Source of the DNA: Marasmius tenuissimus
Taxonomy: Eukaryota > Basidiomycota > Agaricomycetes > Agaricales > Marasmiaceae
Length of the DNA: 64,000 nucleotides
Direction: 5' to 3'
Assembly: GCA_029532415.1 (NCBI GenBank)
Contig: JAQOTA010000023.1
Span: 682,001-746,000 of the forward strand
Shown here: in pieces, positions 37,680-49,582 of the stretch
Layout: every line of letters begins with the position of its first letter
Numbering within the stretch: position 1 is the stretch's first letter
The notes under the pieces: generated by a model
Database searches by the model: none
Told to the model about the DNA's origin: nothing
The model's input: only the letters and a program-made list of their open reading frames with translations
Position numbers and translations under genes: made by a program

Positions 37680-37895
37680 GTTCGATGATGAGCTTAGAGT
37701 CGAGCTCGCTGTTCTAGAGAGTGAGCTCGTCGTGGTTAGTGATGACAAAGAAAGAATTAGGCACAGATTTGATCAGCGGTTCAACCATTCATGAGCAAAT
37801 ACCCACGCTTCAAGTTAAACTTAGACCGTGACCGCTCTCTATCCCGCACAAACTTAAATTCTCACTCGAGATACTATAAATTCCCCAAGAAAGCC

Positions 37896-39100
37896 ATGAT
37901 TATCGACAGCAAGTCCATGGATCCTCCACCACCCCCATACTTACCGCCGCCGCCGCCGTTCTCTGCTTTGCCAGTGAGAACAACTCACAAAGGTCCCTGG
38001 GCAACATTCTCGTCATTGCCGGCACATCTGCTTCTCCAGGTAGTCTATAGCACATTTCCGCAGTGTGATGGGAGATATGATGGGGAGAGTAAGCTCGAGA
38101 GGCAGAGAGAGAACCTTCATTGGATGGTCACCTCTCTTAGGCTCGTTAACAGGGCACTTTATCTCGGTGAGTTCCACAGCACTACCTACAAGTTCACTGA
38201 ATACTCACTTTCAAATATCTAGCTAGTATGCACATCCTCAGGTCGACCTATGTACCGGCTTATGATTCACTCATACGTCCACCATACTCCTCGAACCCAT
38301 TTCCTTCGGCCATGATCGCGTCGATTACCATCATTATCAACAACCATAGGGAAATTACTACACTCGACCATTTCATTGCTCTTCTAGCACATGAAGATCT
38401 CTACCTTGACGCGACCTCACTCCATTTGCCGCGTGAGGAAGCTTACAAGGATCTCTTCGACCTAGCCCAACCTAAGAGTAGGCTGGAGGACCTCATCAAG
38501 GAAGAAGGAGAGAAGGCTGGCCTCATCTACACAGGTGACCGCCCACCTCCATCCCCTTCACCTCCTGCGGCCTCAGGAAATAAACCTGCAGAGACCACAC
38601 CCCCACTACCGGAGATTGAAGTTGCCACGCCAACCCCACCACAGGATCCCTCGCCTTCACCTTCTTCGTCACCAAAGTCGTCCTTCAATCCGTTTTCTAA
38701 ATCGTCATATCTCTCACTAGCCAAATCCAAAATACGTCGGCGCTCTTCGGCATCTAAAACTCCACCATCACCAGTGACGCCTACTTCTCCAATTCCCGAA
38801 ACTGCTCGACCGTTCACAAGGAAGACGGCCCGTCTGGATCCGCTTCCTTTCGCTCTATTATCCGTATCCTTCTCACCTCGCACTGTGGGGCTCGTTTACA
38901 CAATTACCTCCCAGACCGCAGGTTCATTCCAGGGTCAGGACTATGGCGCGTTAAGCATGAGCATAACAGGGCCCAGGGATGGCGGACGGACGCTGAAGAA
39001 AACATTGGTCGAAATTTCCAGGTCCAGGGAAGAAAAACTCGAGGTCACCGCCAAGAGGATAGTAGGGTGTCTGCGGGATGTGCTGCTTGATGATATATGA
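37896..39100 (+). CDS. Hypothetical protein with F-box-like N-terminus
   Basis: The family is not recognised. Exons are 37896-38166 and 38223-39100, joined in frame (NRALYLA then SMHILRSTYV), giving 382 residues. After a Pro-rich start, a segment FSSLPAHLLLQVVYSTFP with RLVNRALYLAS resembles a weak F-box (LPxxLLxxV then RLVNRxL). The middle is Pro/Ser-rich and disordered. The C-terminal part (PFALLSVSFSPRTVGLVYTI, and TLVEISRSREEKLEVTAKRI) looks folded. The start is uncertain: in-frame ATGs lie at 37791, 37896 and 37917, and a TATAAA at 37875-37880 argues against 37791 and perhaps for 37917. Confidence 0.6.
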
Positions 39101-39476
39101 TAAGTAGAAGTGGAACTCAGGTCCAGGTTGGTCAAGTGATGATCAAGTGATGACACTAATAGAGTTGAACTTGCCCACTCCTTCAATTGCAACGCCGCGG
39201 CTATCTATGTATCTCTATCTTTTCTTCCATCTTTAGGTGATACTTACGGGGTTTCTACTATGTATATTCCTTCAACTCGAGATCTACATTACTACCCAAG
39301 ATACGTTGGTGGTATGTCGCGTGTTTCCACGTCCTGTACATTCGTCAGGAGGTACTAACGAATGAATTTACACGCTGACAAGATGCTCATTTCAGTTCTC
39401 CGAACCGAAACCTTCTTCCTACCCGGGCCCCCATAAAAGGCCATTGTTCACTCTCAGCCCCTGTTACCTCCCAAGA

Positions 39477-40756
39477 ATGTTTACCACCATGCCTGAGGTC
39501 CCCGTCCATCTACTTGCATTATGTATCGCTATCAGCTCCTTCGCAGTTTTCATCAATTGGTCTCGCAAATCCAAGCAGATTGACTATTTCAAGTTAACAG
39601 GAGTGCCTCCACCGACTCCTCTACCCGATTTCGACATCGACAAGGCCAAAGCTAGACCCTACAGGCCTTTTCGATGGGAATACCACCAGACTATGGGTAC
39701 GTCCCCGCTCAAATTTGCGAATACTTTCACGGCTGATCGACGTATCTATCAATGCCACAATCGTAGCTCTGGCCAAGCTGGAACCTGACTGGTGGCTCGA
39801 ACTCGAATCAACCTATCGGGAGCGTATCGCTCAGCGGCGCGAACTCCACAACCAACATGGTCCTATTATCATCAATGCCCTCCCCGGGTCCGAATTAGCA
39901 TGTGCGGAACTTATGGAAATGGTCATCCAATTCCTCTGCGCACGCTACCCAAACCAGTTCCACTACAACCATCGCTCCGGGGTCTTCCTCAACCAAATCC
40001 TTGGTATCTCCACCAACACGAAAACAGTCGACCCGCTCCTCTTTCTGAATGACAACGTTCCGGAGGATTTTCTCATCACTATGGAAGATCCAAAGACCGG
40101 GTTATACCACATGCGTGCTGGGGTTAGTTGTTCGGCGCTCGGGTGGAATATAGGGATGAAAATCGGGAAACCGATGCATGAGATACATGCCCCTGTGCCG
40201 GATTATGCTGAGAAAATGAAGTTCTCTATGGATAGGTAAGCAATTGCACGCGTCCCTATCAGTATCACTTGTTCATAATGATATCATCCCAAGATTCTTC
40301 TCCAAAATGTCCTGTGATAAACCTATTCAACGAGGTTCATGGGGTCTCGAAGACGGACAACCGCTTTTCCACCAGGACGAGACTACTCGTGAGGTCCAAC
40401 GACCGGACCTCAAAGTCGAAGATATCCACCTTCGCGTCGACTGGCAAACGCTCCGGAGATTACCACGGTCGCGGGCTATCGTGTTCAATTTTAAAGCCTT
40501 GTTCACACCGATGGCCGATTTTCGTCATGAGCCTTACATTCCTCGTCTACTTCTCAAGGTATTAAAGCAAGGAAAACCCTCCATTATGCAATACAAAGGG
40601 TCATGGCATACTGAGCATGTCGCTGTGCCTACTTTGGAGAAGTGGGCAAAGGAACAGGAAGAAAAGGGTTGGGTTCCTCCCGATTGGAAAGAGAGAACAT
40701 TGGACGAAAGTCCCTTTTTCCCTGGTTGGAATCAGACGGTGGAGGCGCGGAGGTAG
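39477..40756 (+). CDS. DUF3445 family protein, HODM-like, with N-terminal membrane anchor
   Basis: Exons 39477-39696, 39767-40235 and 40294-40756 give 383 residues. The body matches DUF3445 (relatives of the alpha subunit of heme-dependent oxidative N-demethylase): PYRPFRWEYHQTMALAKLEP with DWWLELESTYRERIAQR, then PEDFLITMEDPKTGLYHMRA, GWNIGMKIGKPMHEIHAPVP, MDRFFSKM, and late HLRVDWQTLRRLPRSRAIVF, the last being the Arg-rich HRQ-type zone of the family. Ahead of this is one hydrophobic segment (VHLLALCIAISSFAVFINW), so the protein is likely anchored in a membrane with the catalytic domain on one side. A CATAAAAGG TATA-like box at about 39432-39440 supports the ATG at 39477. The substrate in fungi is unknown. 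Confidence 0.85.
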
Positions 40757-40855
40757 TTTTACAGTTGCTCAAGCATTTAAAAATATCAATGGGTACGTAG
40801 ATACAGTGAATGAGGGTATGGAGATTAGTTATGAAGACGTACTTATGATCAAATT

Positions 40856-43392
40856 CTACTGCCCAGCATCGTTCTTCACGTATCTAGCATAGATGGGTGC
40901 ATATTGGCCGTGCACTGGGGATGGGCTGGGCGACTCGGTTGCACTGGGTCGCCTTGGGCTCCGCGAAGGCCTTGAGGGAGGGGTAGGTGAGGTGGTGGCG
41001 GCAGCGAGAATAGAGGGCCGAGTCATCGACATCGTTTCAGTACTGGTCGACGGCCTCTCTCCTATCCTGGGCCTCCTCCCAAACGTATTGACGGCCCCCG
41101 ACGTCGTGAATTCGGGTATAAACGGAGATTCTGATCGAGTATGGTTGTCGTCGTTCGAGTATCCCTGGTGTCGTCGCTGTGAAAGAGGAAGTGGGAGGCT
41201 TCTCTCGGGCGTTCCTGCTTCCATGTCTATTTCACGGTGCATTGCCTTCAACTCGCTCGGGGAGAGAATGTTTCGGGATACAGATGATACGGCCATCGCG
41301 CCAGGAAACGCAGGAAATTCGCTCCCGAGCGAACTCTCCGAGCTCCTTGCGCTCTGGTTGAGGCCAAAAAAACGATCTGGAGAGGAAGAACGTGTCGCCG
41401 TGCTTGGCCGTCGAGATCCTGGTCTGCTGGATAGGTTGACCTTAGTAGGAATCATTGGCGGCAGAACGGGCGGACCACCAGGACTCGGTCGTCGTCTACT
41501 GTGATCGGAATTGGTCCTACTGCGGTGTCTAGGAGTACCAGGGAAGGGATTTGTGGTGTCCCCGGCCCTCGGGGTCGGCACTACACCCTGAGGGAGAGCA
41601 GGGACGGGCGGTGGACCAGAGCCTTGTTCGGCGACCGTACTCTTCAAAGGATCTTGTGGTGAAGGTTGCTGATACCGGTCCCGCAAGCCACCCGTGGATA
41701 TACGCCTCATGATGCTTCGGAATTTGCTTTTATTCTCGGGAGGGTGAGGGCTGACGGGACTAGATGTCGATGCAGATGGCGGACCAGCGCTGGTGGGAGC
41801 TGAATGAACTGGGGAAACTGATGAGAATGTAGCTTGAAAGCAGAATATATTTCTCACTCACTAGCACGTGGAGTTTCTGGTGTTGTTTCCGGTATCGGTA
41901 GGCTCCCTTTCCGAGGATAGATTCGAGAGGTTGTCGCGTACGGTCTGTCGATGGATAGACGAAGCCCAGAAAAGTCAGAGGCAGGAGTCCCCGGCTTTTC
42001 TGCCGGAGGCGAACGAGCGCGGATGTCCTCATTCTGTCCCATGGGACCGTTACTGGACATGTCATGCTTACTGCCCCTCAGTCCACTCCACTTTAGACTC
42101 AATTTACGACTCAACGTCCTAGCCAGGCCACGAGACTCCTTTGGAGGCTTAGGTAGGCCAACACTAACACTGGCAGTCCGCCGTGCTGATAATCTTGCTT
42201 CGTTGCTAAGCTCCCCGAATTCACCGTGAACCAAACTTTGTGTGCTTCCAGGGAGTCTCTCGGAGCGATTTGAATCCTCATCCCCGACGTCACTCCCAGT
42301 TCCCAGTACCGTGTAGTATGGCGTGTAAAGTGGTGTGTCGTCCGGAGGTTTCTTGGTCTTGGTCTTAGAAGACTCTGGTGGTGGTGGTGGTGGTGGCATC
42401 GCGACCTGACTTGAGTTCTGCGTCGTCCGAATCTGCCCTCTGGATCTCTCAAATTCTTTATCCATGAGTGATTGTGCTGCTGCCTGTCTCTCATCACTCA
42501 ACCTGCGTGCTTCAACTGCCCTCCTCTCCGCTTTTTCGAAGCCCTGCTCAATCGCTTTCTCCCTCTCCATCTGTCTCTGATACGCCAACATGATCTCCGC
42601 CGCCGGTGTGATGCCCGCAGGAGCCCTGAACTTCTCAACCTTGTCCCGTGGACTTGTACGAGATCGGGAAGAATTTCGCGACGAGCCACCCTGGGAGTTG
42701 GTCGGCGAATATGCATGGATATTGGATGAACCAGCTTTAGGTAGCTGCAAGTTTGGGGATGGACGACCAGGAGTACCAACTGTCGTTGAGGGGGAGAGGA
42801 ACGCAGGAGAGTATGGTAGCGTGGGTGACGCCGGACCCGAAGCCAATACCGACAATGAGAACTGGGGTGGTGACGATGGGGATATAGGACGGTTGAGGTT
42901 GGTTGAGCCTTTCCGCCGCAGGACTCGAGGCTTCTTTTCTTTTTCCTTTCCTTTCCCTGCACTAGCTTCCGAGTCGGAGAGAGCCCTTGCCGCTAATGAC
43001 GCTGTACGCTTCACCTTCCCTTGCTGCAACGGTAAAGCCTCTGTTGAGCTTTCACCAGCTGCCCAATCCCAGGGAGCAGTCCAGTTTGAGGGGTTTGCCC
43101 CAGCAGCACGAGGTTTCCCGTTCATCCTCGACCCTTCACCGTGCGTATATTCGCTTTCACTCGCTCTTCTGTGTTTTGGTACTATCGAAGGTCCAGCAGA
43201 ACCACCGCTGGCACTACGCGTCGACAACCCTCCGTAGTAGTCTCTGGGTGGGCTTTTGCTACCCGATACCACTGCAGGCTTGGATAGCAGTCGCATCATG
43301 TTGTCGTATGGCATCTTTTGCGTAGGATGATCTGGGGAGTGGACGTGATATTTGGATGAAGCGGAAGACATTGTGAACGAAGACGAGGTCAT
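40856..43392 (-). CDS. Hypothetical Ser/Pro-rich protein with coiled coil
   Basis: The family is not recognised. Two exons, 43392-41862 and 41817-40856, separated by a 44-base intron (phase 1), give 830 residues. Most of the sequence is disordered and rich in Ser, Pro and Arg, with many SPxxP and RxxS motifs. The only clearly structured piece is a charged helix (AAEIMLAYQRQMEREKAIEQ and on to SLMDKEFERSRG) at about residues 275-340, which looks like a coiled coil. A poly-Pro tract precedes DDTPLYTPYYTVLGTGSD. The shape fits a cytoskeleton or polarity adaptor, but this is only a guess. The start is the first ATG (MTSSSFTMSSASSKYHVH); the frame upstream has no further ATG. Confidence 0.65.
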
Positions 43393-44204
43393 TGTTGGAG
43401 GAATATGTTCATGTTCCGATATTCTGGCGTGTCTTTTGTCCTGGCGAATCACGACATGGAAGTTATCTGAGTCCCAGTGAACCTAACGTACAGTCAAAAT
43501 ATTGGACCCACGCGTCAATCCAGCACGCTATTTTTTTTTTCTCAATATACACGTGATCGAATCTAGAGGAGTGTTTTGATTTGAGTGAAAGGTAGCTTTT
43601 CCTTCGTTCATTTCGGAACAGTGCTCACCGCAAGAAGCTTGGAGGCTATAGCTGTCTGGGACTTGATAGTGGTTGATCGCTGTCAAGAGAAAAAAGGGCC
43701 CGGAGTCGTAGTAGCAACGCCAACGTGTCTCCCATCGCGACCGTCTCCGCAAAACTTTTGATATGGTACCATCGACCCTTGCTCGACGTCTTGTAATCCA
43801 GGGACCCTGTGTAACGGATGCAGAGATTTGAAAAGCTGTTGTCCTGGTGGGTACCAGGGAGGATGCCAAGAAACCTGTTCTCGCCCTATTCTTGCCACAA
43901 GACTCAAGAGTCCGAAGTCAACAGGTTCAATTCTGAGTTACCAAGAGACGAATTCGGCCTGACAACTCGTACACGTGCACTAAACACGGGCTATACTGAC
44001 AGCGATCCTAGCTTGGCGTTTTTGTTCCCTGTCATTTATTGACAGCATCCCTCAGGTGGCGTCCTCAGGAGGAACTCGGACTCGGAGTGAAAGACTGAAG
44101 TTTGTACCTTTTTCAAAGCGATCACCAATGATCACCGCATATCATCGCCGACATACAAGCTTCCGTCACTCTTGGATTTTGATTCAAAAGGTATCGCAAG
44201 CCTC
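43393..44204. other. Gene-poor spacer
   Basis: Nothing was recognised here on either strand apart from a run of about ten T at 43530-43540. Short open frames share no motif with known proteins and no splice pattern joins them. Confidence 0.35.
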
Positions 44205-44624
44205 CTACGAGGGCCTTGAGACGTCAAGGAACAATCCCGCATCCGAGTCACAGGAAGATTGAAGCTGGAACTTCGGCGACAAGTTCAACGAATCAAGGAA
44301 TACGTGGACCGGGCTATAGAGAATCATTTTAAGACTACGGAATTCCCGGCCTACTCCACCCACTCGCCGCGCTATAACGTCTCCAGATGTGTAACATTCT
44401 TCCCGTTCCAGTTCATGAAGAGAACCTTCATTTCCTCGAGATCGGACTCGTCGGTAGAAACTTACCTCGGAGGATCCTTGACCGATCCCTCTTCCGCTTC
44501 CGACGACCTGGTTCGTTACCATATTCTCTGCACCTCCTTCGCGTCTCGTGTGACGACAAGACATGAATACAAGATCTCCCTCTTCGATAGGCTCCCCGTG
44601 CTTGTCGTGTACGTTAGCTAACAT
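44205..44624 (-). pseudogene. Degraded HVA/tudor-like (DUF2945) gene
   Basis: The frame starts well (MLANVHDKHGEPIEEGDLVF), like fungal DUF2945 (hypervirulence-associated tudor domain) proteins, which begin with a GEPIxEGDxV motif followed by a REGxVExIVT stretch. Here the match moves between frames: REGGAENMVTNQ in frame 1, SSEAEEGSVKDPPR in another, EVSF back in frame 1, then TDESDLEEMKVLFMNWNGKN in the other. At least two or three single-base shifts are needed to read it through, so the copy looks broken. Base-calling errors or short unseen introns are alternatives. The family call rests on short motifs and is tentative. Confidence 0.4.
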
Positions 44625-44928
44625 GGTGGAACAGTTGTGGTCCGAAAATTTAGGGAGACAGGGGTAATTTGTAAATGGCCTTGCCTGAATAGTCCTCGCC
44701 TCTTCAGTCTATTCTGACGGGGACCTTAACATTCGGTGAACAAACCCATGGTAATGTGTTTTTGTATCGAGACGAGCTTCCGCAATGTCAAGGGTCGACC
44801 AAGGGCCTTCCCCAAGTTCTGTCAATGAGGTTGGTACAGTTGTTCGGGGTAATCGACATGGATCGTACGCTCTGCTCTGGGTCTTTATCTCCCGTTACTC
44901 TTCAATAAGCATGTCCCACCCACTCTAA

Positions 44929-46224
44929 TCACCGAGACTCCTCCTTCCCTATGCTAACTTTTCTCCCCTGGGCAGCCGCTTTACTCAAGTACCGATAAAC
45001 GGAAGAGAAATCCTTTCGTGCGAGTTCCGGTTCCTCCTTTATGACCTGGGCATACAAGCTCTCAGCTGCTTCTCCCAATGGAAGTGGACTTCCGCTGGCC
45101 GACGCGATATTGGTGGCCAGACTCATGTCCTACAATGAGAGGTCTATCAGTTTCGCCGGACGTGGTAAGGGATGCGTAAATATACCTTCAACATGAGGGC
45201 CGTCGCGAACCCTCCCTCAAAGTCCCTTTCACAAGGTGGAGACTTCTCCGGAAGTGACTTGGGTACGGGATTGTTCACAGACACGGACCAGCATCCGCCG
45301 GTGGAAGAGCTGATCACACTCGCAAGAATTGCCGGGTCCAATCCGAGCTTTTCGCCTAGGAGCATGGCCTCTCCTACAACAATCTGCTCAACTCCGAGAA
45401 TGAGCTTCGGGAACGGGAGATTAGGATCATAGACACACGCCGCTAGAAGGGTATAAACTCACGTTATTGCAAATCTTCGCTCCCAAACCAGCTCCCGAAG
45501 GCCCACAATGGATGATGCGTTGTCCCATATGCGATAGGAACGGTAGAGACACGCCAAACGCCTCCTCTGTACCTCCAACTAGGAAAGACAGCGTAGCAGC
45601 TTTTGCTCCGGTGACACCTGGATTGTAGCTAATTAGACTACAGATTTTGTTACCGAGAAGCCAAACTCACCTCCTGAGACTGGAGCATCCACCATCTGTG
45701 CATTGGTTGCGATCACATCTTTAGCAACTTCTCGGGCCACATTCACGTCAAGGGTTGTTGAGTCGATGCAAAGGGTGTTATGTGAAGATGACGCGACCGA
45801 AGAGAGTTTACTTAGAGTAGGTATAATTCCTTCATTGTACACCGTCCTGACCTGAGGAGAGGAAGGCAGCATTGTAACGATAACCTGAGAAGCCAGGGTC
45901 GCTCTAGAGTAAATTCGATGGTATGAGATATGTCGTGTTCAACAAAGACTGGATGAACACGCACTCTTCTGGATTGCTAGCAATGGCTATCTTCGCGCCA
46001 GGGAAGTTTGCGAGAAAAGACGTGCAAAAGTTCTGTGCACTCTCAGGTAGAGCATCGCAGACGATGAACTGGGCATCTTGTGCGTTCGCGTACTGTTTTG
46101 AGAACAGATTGTAGGCCATTTCGTATCCCATCCGGCCGAGACCAATAAAACTGGTGCTCTTGGATCGTAGAGAAACATGTTCCAGCGCGCTGAGAGACTG
46201 TAGGAGACGGGAGGAGGGCTTCAT
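44929..46224 (-). CDS. HIBADH: 3-hydroxyisobutyrate dehydrogenase, mitochondrial
   Basis: The enzyme oxidises 3-hydroxyisobutyrate to methylmalonate semialdehyde with NAD in valine breakdown. The start (MKPSSRLLQSLSALEHVSLR) is a plausible mitochondrial presequence. The Rossmann motif is FIGLGRMGYEMA, followed by VTMLPSSPQVRTVY, IDSTTLD, and the substrate-binding DAPVSGG (split by an intron), then VTGAKAATLSFLVGG and CGPSGAGLGAKICNN, which carries the catalytic Lys. The C-terminal domain has GEAMLLGEKLGLDP, STGGCWS and DMSLATNIA. About five short introns are present. Every family signature is intact. Confidence 0.93.
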
Positions 46225-47277
46225 GGTCGTGGTTGGGACCAGGCTGGATAGAGGGACGGGTCACCGGAAGGCTCTTTCCCGAATGTGTACCCCGGACCGG
46301 AGTAACGACCGTGTGAAATTTTGAATCAAACGAGTAACGCCCGAGAGCCAAGCGCTCACAATCTTCGGTCGAACTATGTTGAGTCCCAAAACCTCTCCCT
46401 GCTTCTACGTCCTCAATCCACCTGGCAGCTCGAGAATCTAGCATACTGAACATCAAGCTCGAATATCTGAGGATGCCGACCTCTCAAGCAGTCTACAAGC
46501 CCGTGTGTTAGGAATCCGAGAGAATTCGAGTCCACGAAAATTGGAACATTGAAGTAGGTTTCACTGGGACAACCACCTTTCGAACTTTTGATCAAGTCAA
46601 GGTTTGACGCCCATTGCGAATTATACTACGATGGACTTTTTGCGATTTTGGGCACTACGTGGCTACGTGCAGCTTGTACTTCGACATCTCAAAACTTTCA
46701 GAGCAGATGAGGAAGACCAAACGAAAATCGTCCGACCTTCGAGTGTGACTGGGCTCAGCGAGCACCTGTAAGTTTCCGTGTCCCAGCTACGTGGTTTTCC
46801 CATAATCCCACAGACGACACCGATCTGTGCATCATCTTTACAAGCCCGGAGATTTCCTTTCGATCCGCACGTTGATCTGGCTTCATAAAACCGTGGTATA
46901 CCGGAGCGCCTGCTTTCGACTTCCGAAGGACGCATCTACTTGTTGGCCTCTACCCGCGGGACGACTTATGCTGAACTTATGAGTTACGCAACTGCTCGGA
47001 TGGCTTCATCGATTTGATCCGATGCGGTGATGCTTTCGTGAATTCAATACCTAAAGCTACAAGCAGCTACAGGGGAACGAGGGCGAGAGAATGACATGAC
47101 ATGTATCTCCGTCATATTCACGACGGACTAACTTGCAGACGCTAACAGCAAGTATATCCATTGGCTGGTGGCCGACCGGGAGGGTATTTCCAGTGGTGGT
47201 TTTCAAGATCGACACCATTGTAGCTAATGCCACAGTGGCACAGTCTTTCAGTACTTCAGTCTCGACAAAAGACGTTC
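46225..47277. other. Intergenic region upstream of HIBADH and repeat copy C
   Basis: About 1 kb with no recognised gene. It should contain the HIBADH promoter. Open frames here show no known motifs and no conserved splice pattern. Confidence 0.35.
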
Positions 47278-47688
47278 GAGGCTCCTGTATGACTCTTCGT
47301 CGCTCGTCGTTGCTTAAATTTTACCGGGGGTTAGCAACGCTTTGGCCTTACGCCACCTGATCATCAGGATCTAATCTCAATCAGGGTGTGATCTTCGGCT
47401 ATCAACCCCGCTACCCCCGCGACGCGCCTCTTGCCAGGACTTCCATCTCCATCGACGCGTTATTCTCGTTTTTCTGCGCTGCCCTTAGCCTTCACTTAAG
47501 CCAGCATTCACGGAGCCTTCGAATTTGTGTGGGGCATGGCCCGTGCGCTCAATTCCTAGCCAAACACTGACAAACACGCTTCTGGGGTATATCAACCTGC
47601 CCTCGAGCTAAAGGGGTCTCTTTGCAGCTCTGGTTTAAACCTTGTTGCCGTACATTAGTACACCCTAGCATACCTGTAGCTTCCCAGC

Positions 47689-47694
47689 TATATA
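47689..47694 (+). promoter_or_regulatory. Probable TATA box of copy C gene
   Basis: TATATA, 65 bases upstream of the ATG at 47754. The extra distance relative to A comes from an added CTACACCTACGATAAAC-type stretch in the 5' leader. Confidence 0.5.
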
Positions 47695-47753
47695 CTTGCA
47701 CTTTACCTACACCTACCTACACCTACGATAAACCTACGATACAGCTAGTCAGT

Positions 47754-48675
47754 ATGCTTAGTGCTACAGTTAGCTTTAGTGTATTGGGCAGTGGAGGATG
47801 GGGAGGAGTGGGGTCGTTGGCGGCGTTGGCAGACGTTGGAGAGGGCGTGTTGTTGGGCGATTTGGCTTCGAACGGTGCTGACGCTTTCACAGGTTGCTCC
47901 GACGACAATGGCGACAAGGACGTCCAGCCCGACGTCCCGATGCTCGTCCTCACGACCCCAGACGAGGACGGTGCAGTGGTGAGCTCGTCTTTGTCGTCTT
48001 CGATGTTCCCATAGACTGACCAACTCGCTCTTTTTGCAGGTGTACGACCTTCTAGGATCCGACGATGAGGACGAAGAGGAGAGCGACTACGACAGCGACA
48101 ACGACAGCGAGTACGAGGACGACGAAGAGGACGACATCGACGTGGACGACATTCTCGACTGCTACCTGGACGACGACGAGGACGAGGAGGATGTCTCAGC
48201 CGCAGGACTCTGCGATGGGGTATGTCTCACATCCTCCATTTCACTTCTGTTTGCTAACCCTCTGCCCTAGTACGATGAAGACGCCGACTCTGACGAAGGA
48301 CCTATTCTGGGCAGCAAGTGGCGTGCGATATTTGGCGACCTCGACTCTGGCGACGACCTCGACAGCAACGACCTCAAGAGCGACAATAACCTCAAGAACG
48401 ACCTCGGCGACCTCTTCAACTACCGACTGGACGACTACGCAAGAATGTACAACCCCGACGACGATTCCGACTCCGACGAAGGACCTATCCTGGGCTGCAA
48501 GTGGCGCGCGACGTTTGGCGACCTCGACTCTGGCGACAACCTCCACGGCAACTTCGACTATCGATTGGACGACTACGCCGAAATGTACGACTCCGACTGC
48601 GACAACTCCGACGAGCTGGACGACGCCCCCATTCTCTCCGACGCGTGGAGAAAGGCCTTTGCGCTCGACGATTAG
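47754..48675 (+). CDS. Acidic repeat protein of unknown family, copy C
   Basis: Paralogue of the genes at 2718-3657 and 18382-19312. Exons 47754-47978 (225 nt), 48040-48219 (180 nt) and 48271-48675 (405 nt), with introns of 61 and 51 bases, give 269 residues. Compared with copy A, the third exon lacks six codons in the Asp/Asn/Lys linker between the first KWRAIFGDLDSGD module and YRLDDYARMY, and the two modules are 61 rather than 67 codons apart. The Asp/Glu-rich second exon and the C-terminal DAWRKAFALDD are intact. Nothing in the sequence suggests a catalytic activity. The very acidic character would suit a histone-like or basic-protein partner, but that is a guess. Confidence 0.75.
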
Positions 48676-48978
48676 GTTTGTATCCTTCACTTCTCATTGT
48701 ATTCGCTCTTCTGACGTGTTTGGTTTTCCACTCAGGGCGGCTTTCCCTCATCGATGAGTACGCCGATGATTCTTTCCGAGGGTCTGTCCTCGCATGCTTG
48801 TTGGGCCATGGCTGGTCCGCGGCCTGGCGAGCATGAGGGGACATTCTCTTCCTTTGTGGACTGACCTTTTCACAGGTCCGGGAGTCCTCGCACAGCTGCA
48901 GAAAGGTACGTTTTCGGTTGAATCATGTGTACATGAACAAGAGACTAAAATGTTCTCGCGCAAGGTACCCTAAAGGCA

Positions 48979-49019
48979 CGGCCACCGTCAGACCTACCGG
49001 AACAGTCTGGCGGTGGCCG
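48979..49019 (+). repeat. GC-rich hairpin downstream of copy C gene
   Basis: Same hairpin as in copies A and B with the loop TACCGGAAC. The left arm has two changes (GGCCACCGTCAGACC): the first still pairs as G-U in RNA, the second unpairs the base next to the loop. Confidence 0.8.
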
Positions 49020-49205
49020 GCGGGTGAGCGAGGTGAGAGTACTATTTACCTGAGCAAGTTCTCCAAGCTGATTTTCCTACACTTTTCCACATTTCCGATA
49101 CAGGACTCTCTCTCCCACAGGCGGTCTGCGAATACGAAGGTGAGAAATTGTCCTGACCGCTCTGCCAAGCTACCTCGTTGATCACCTTTCCATGCTGCTT
49201 TTAGT

Positions 49206-49582
49206 TAATTTGTGGCCGTGAGTCCTGGTGGAAGTCCATATATATCGCTGTAGAGCATGAGTTTGAATATTATTCATTGGCGTTCGATCAAAACTCCTTT
49301 GATACTTACACGTATCGCTATCTCAGAGGCATGGTAGAAGGTATTGAATGACTCTTGCGTCGTGTTGGCCATGCAGCCCTACAACGAGGCTCCTGTTCTC
49401 CTTGATAGACATAGACCCGGATGTAGAATCCGGACTGTTGCACAGTGCGGAAAGGACATTACTACCAAATTAGATGTACAAAATTTGTGCAATGACAACA
49501 AGGCCGACAGCTAGACTACAGCAAGTGAAATGCAATAAGTACTATGCAATTTAGCGATCACACGAAACAGTCATCGTCAGAT
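49206..49582. other. Spacer, nothing recognised
   Basis: Sequence between repeat copy C and the stop of the Ste20 kinase, probably the kinase 3' UTR. No gene was recognised. Confidence 0.35.

Larger units (their letters stand above)
47278..49205 (+). repeat. Dispersed 1.9 kb gene-bearing repeat, copy C
   Basis: Third copy of the unit seen at 2260-4180 and 17845-19788. It follows the same order of parts. The 51-base second intron of its gene is identical to that of copy A although the two lie 45 kb apart. One downstream splice donor seen in A and B (CATCGGTGAGT) is changed to CATCGATGAGT here. Edges are judged by eye. Confidence 0.85.

Noticed and set aside
37680..37748. N-terminal extension of the Ser/Thr-rich gene to 37748
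   Set aside because: The codon at 37748 is TTG. The first ATG is at 37679.
43393..43452. Extension of the Ser/Pro-rich gene to 43452 (MIRQDK start)
   Set aside because: The codon is GTG. The first ATG in frame is at 43392.
43528..43869. Frame of about 110 codons on the minus strand near a poly-T run
   Set aside because: It has no recognisable motif or splice support and lies in gene-poor spacer.
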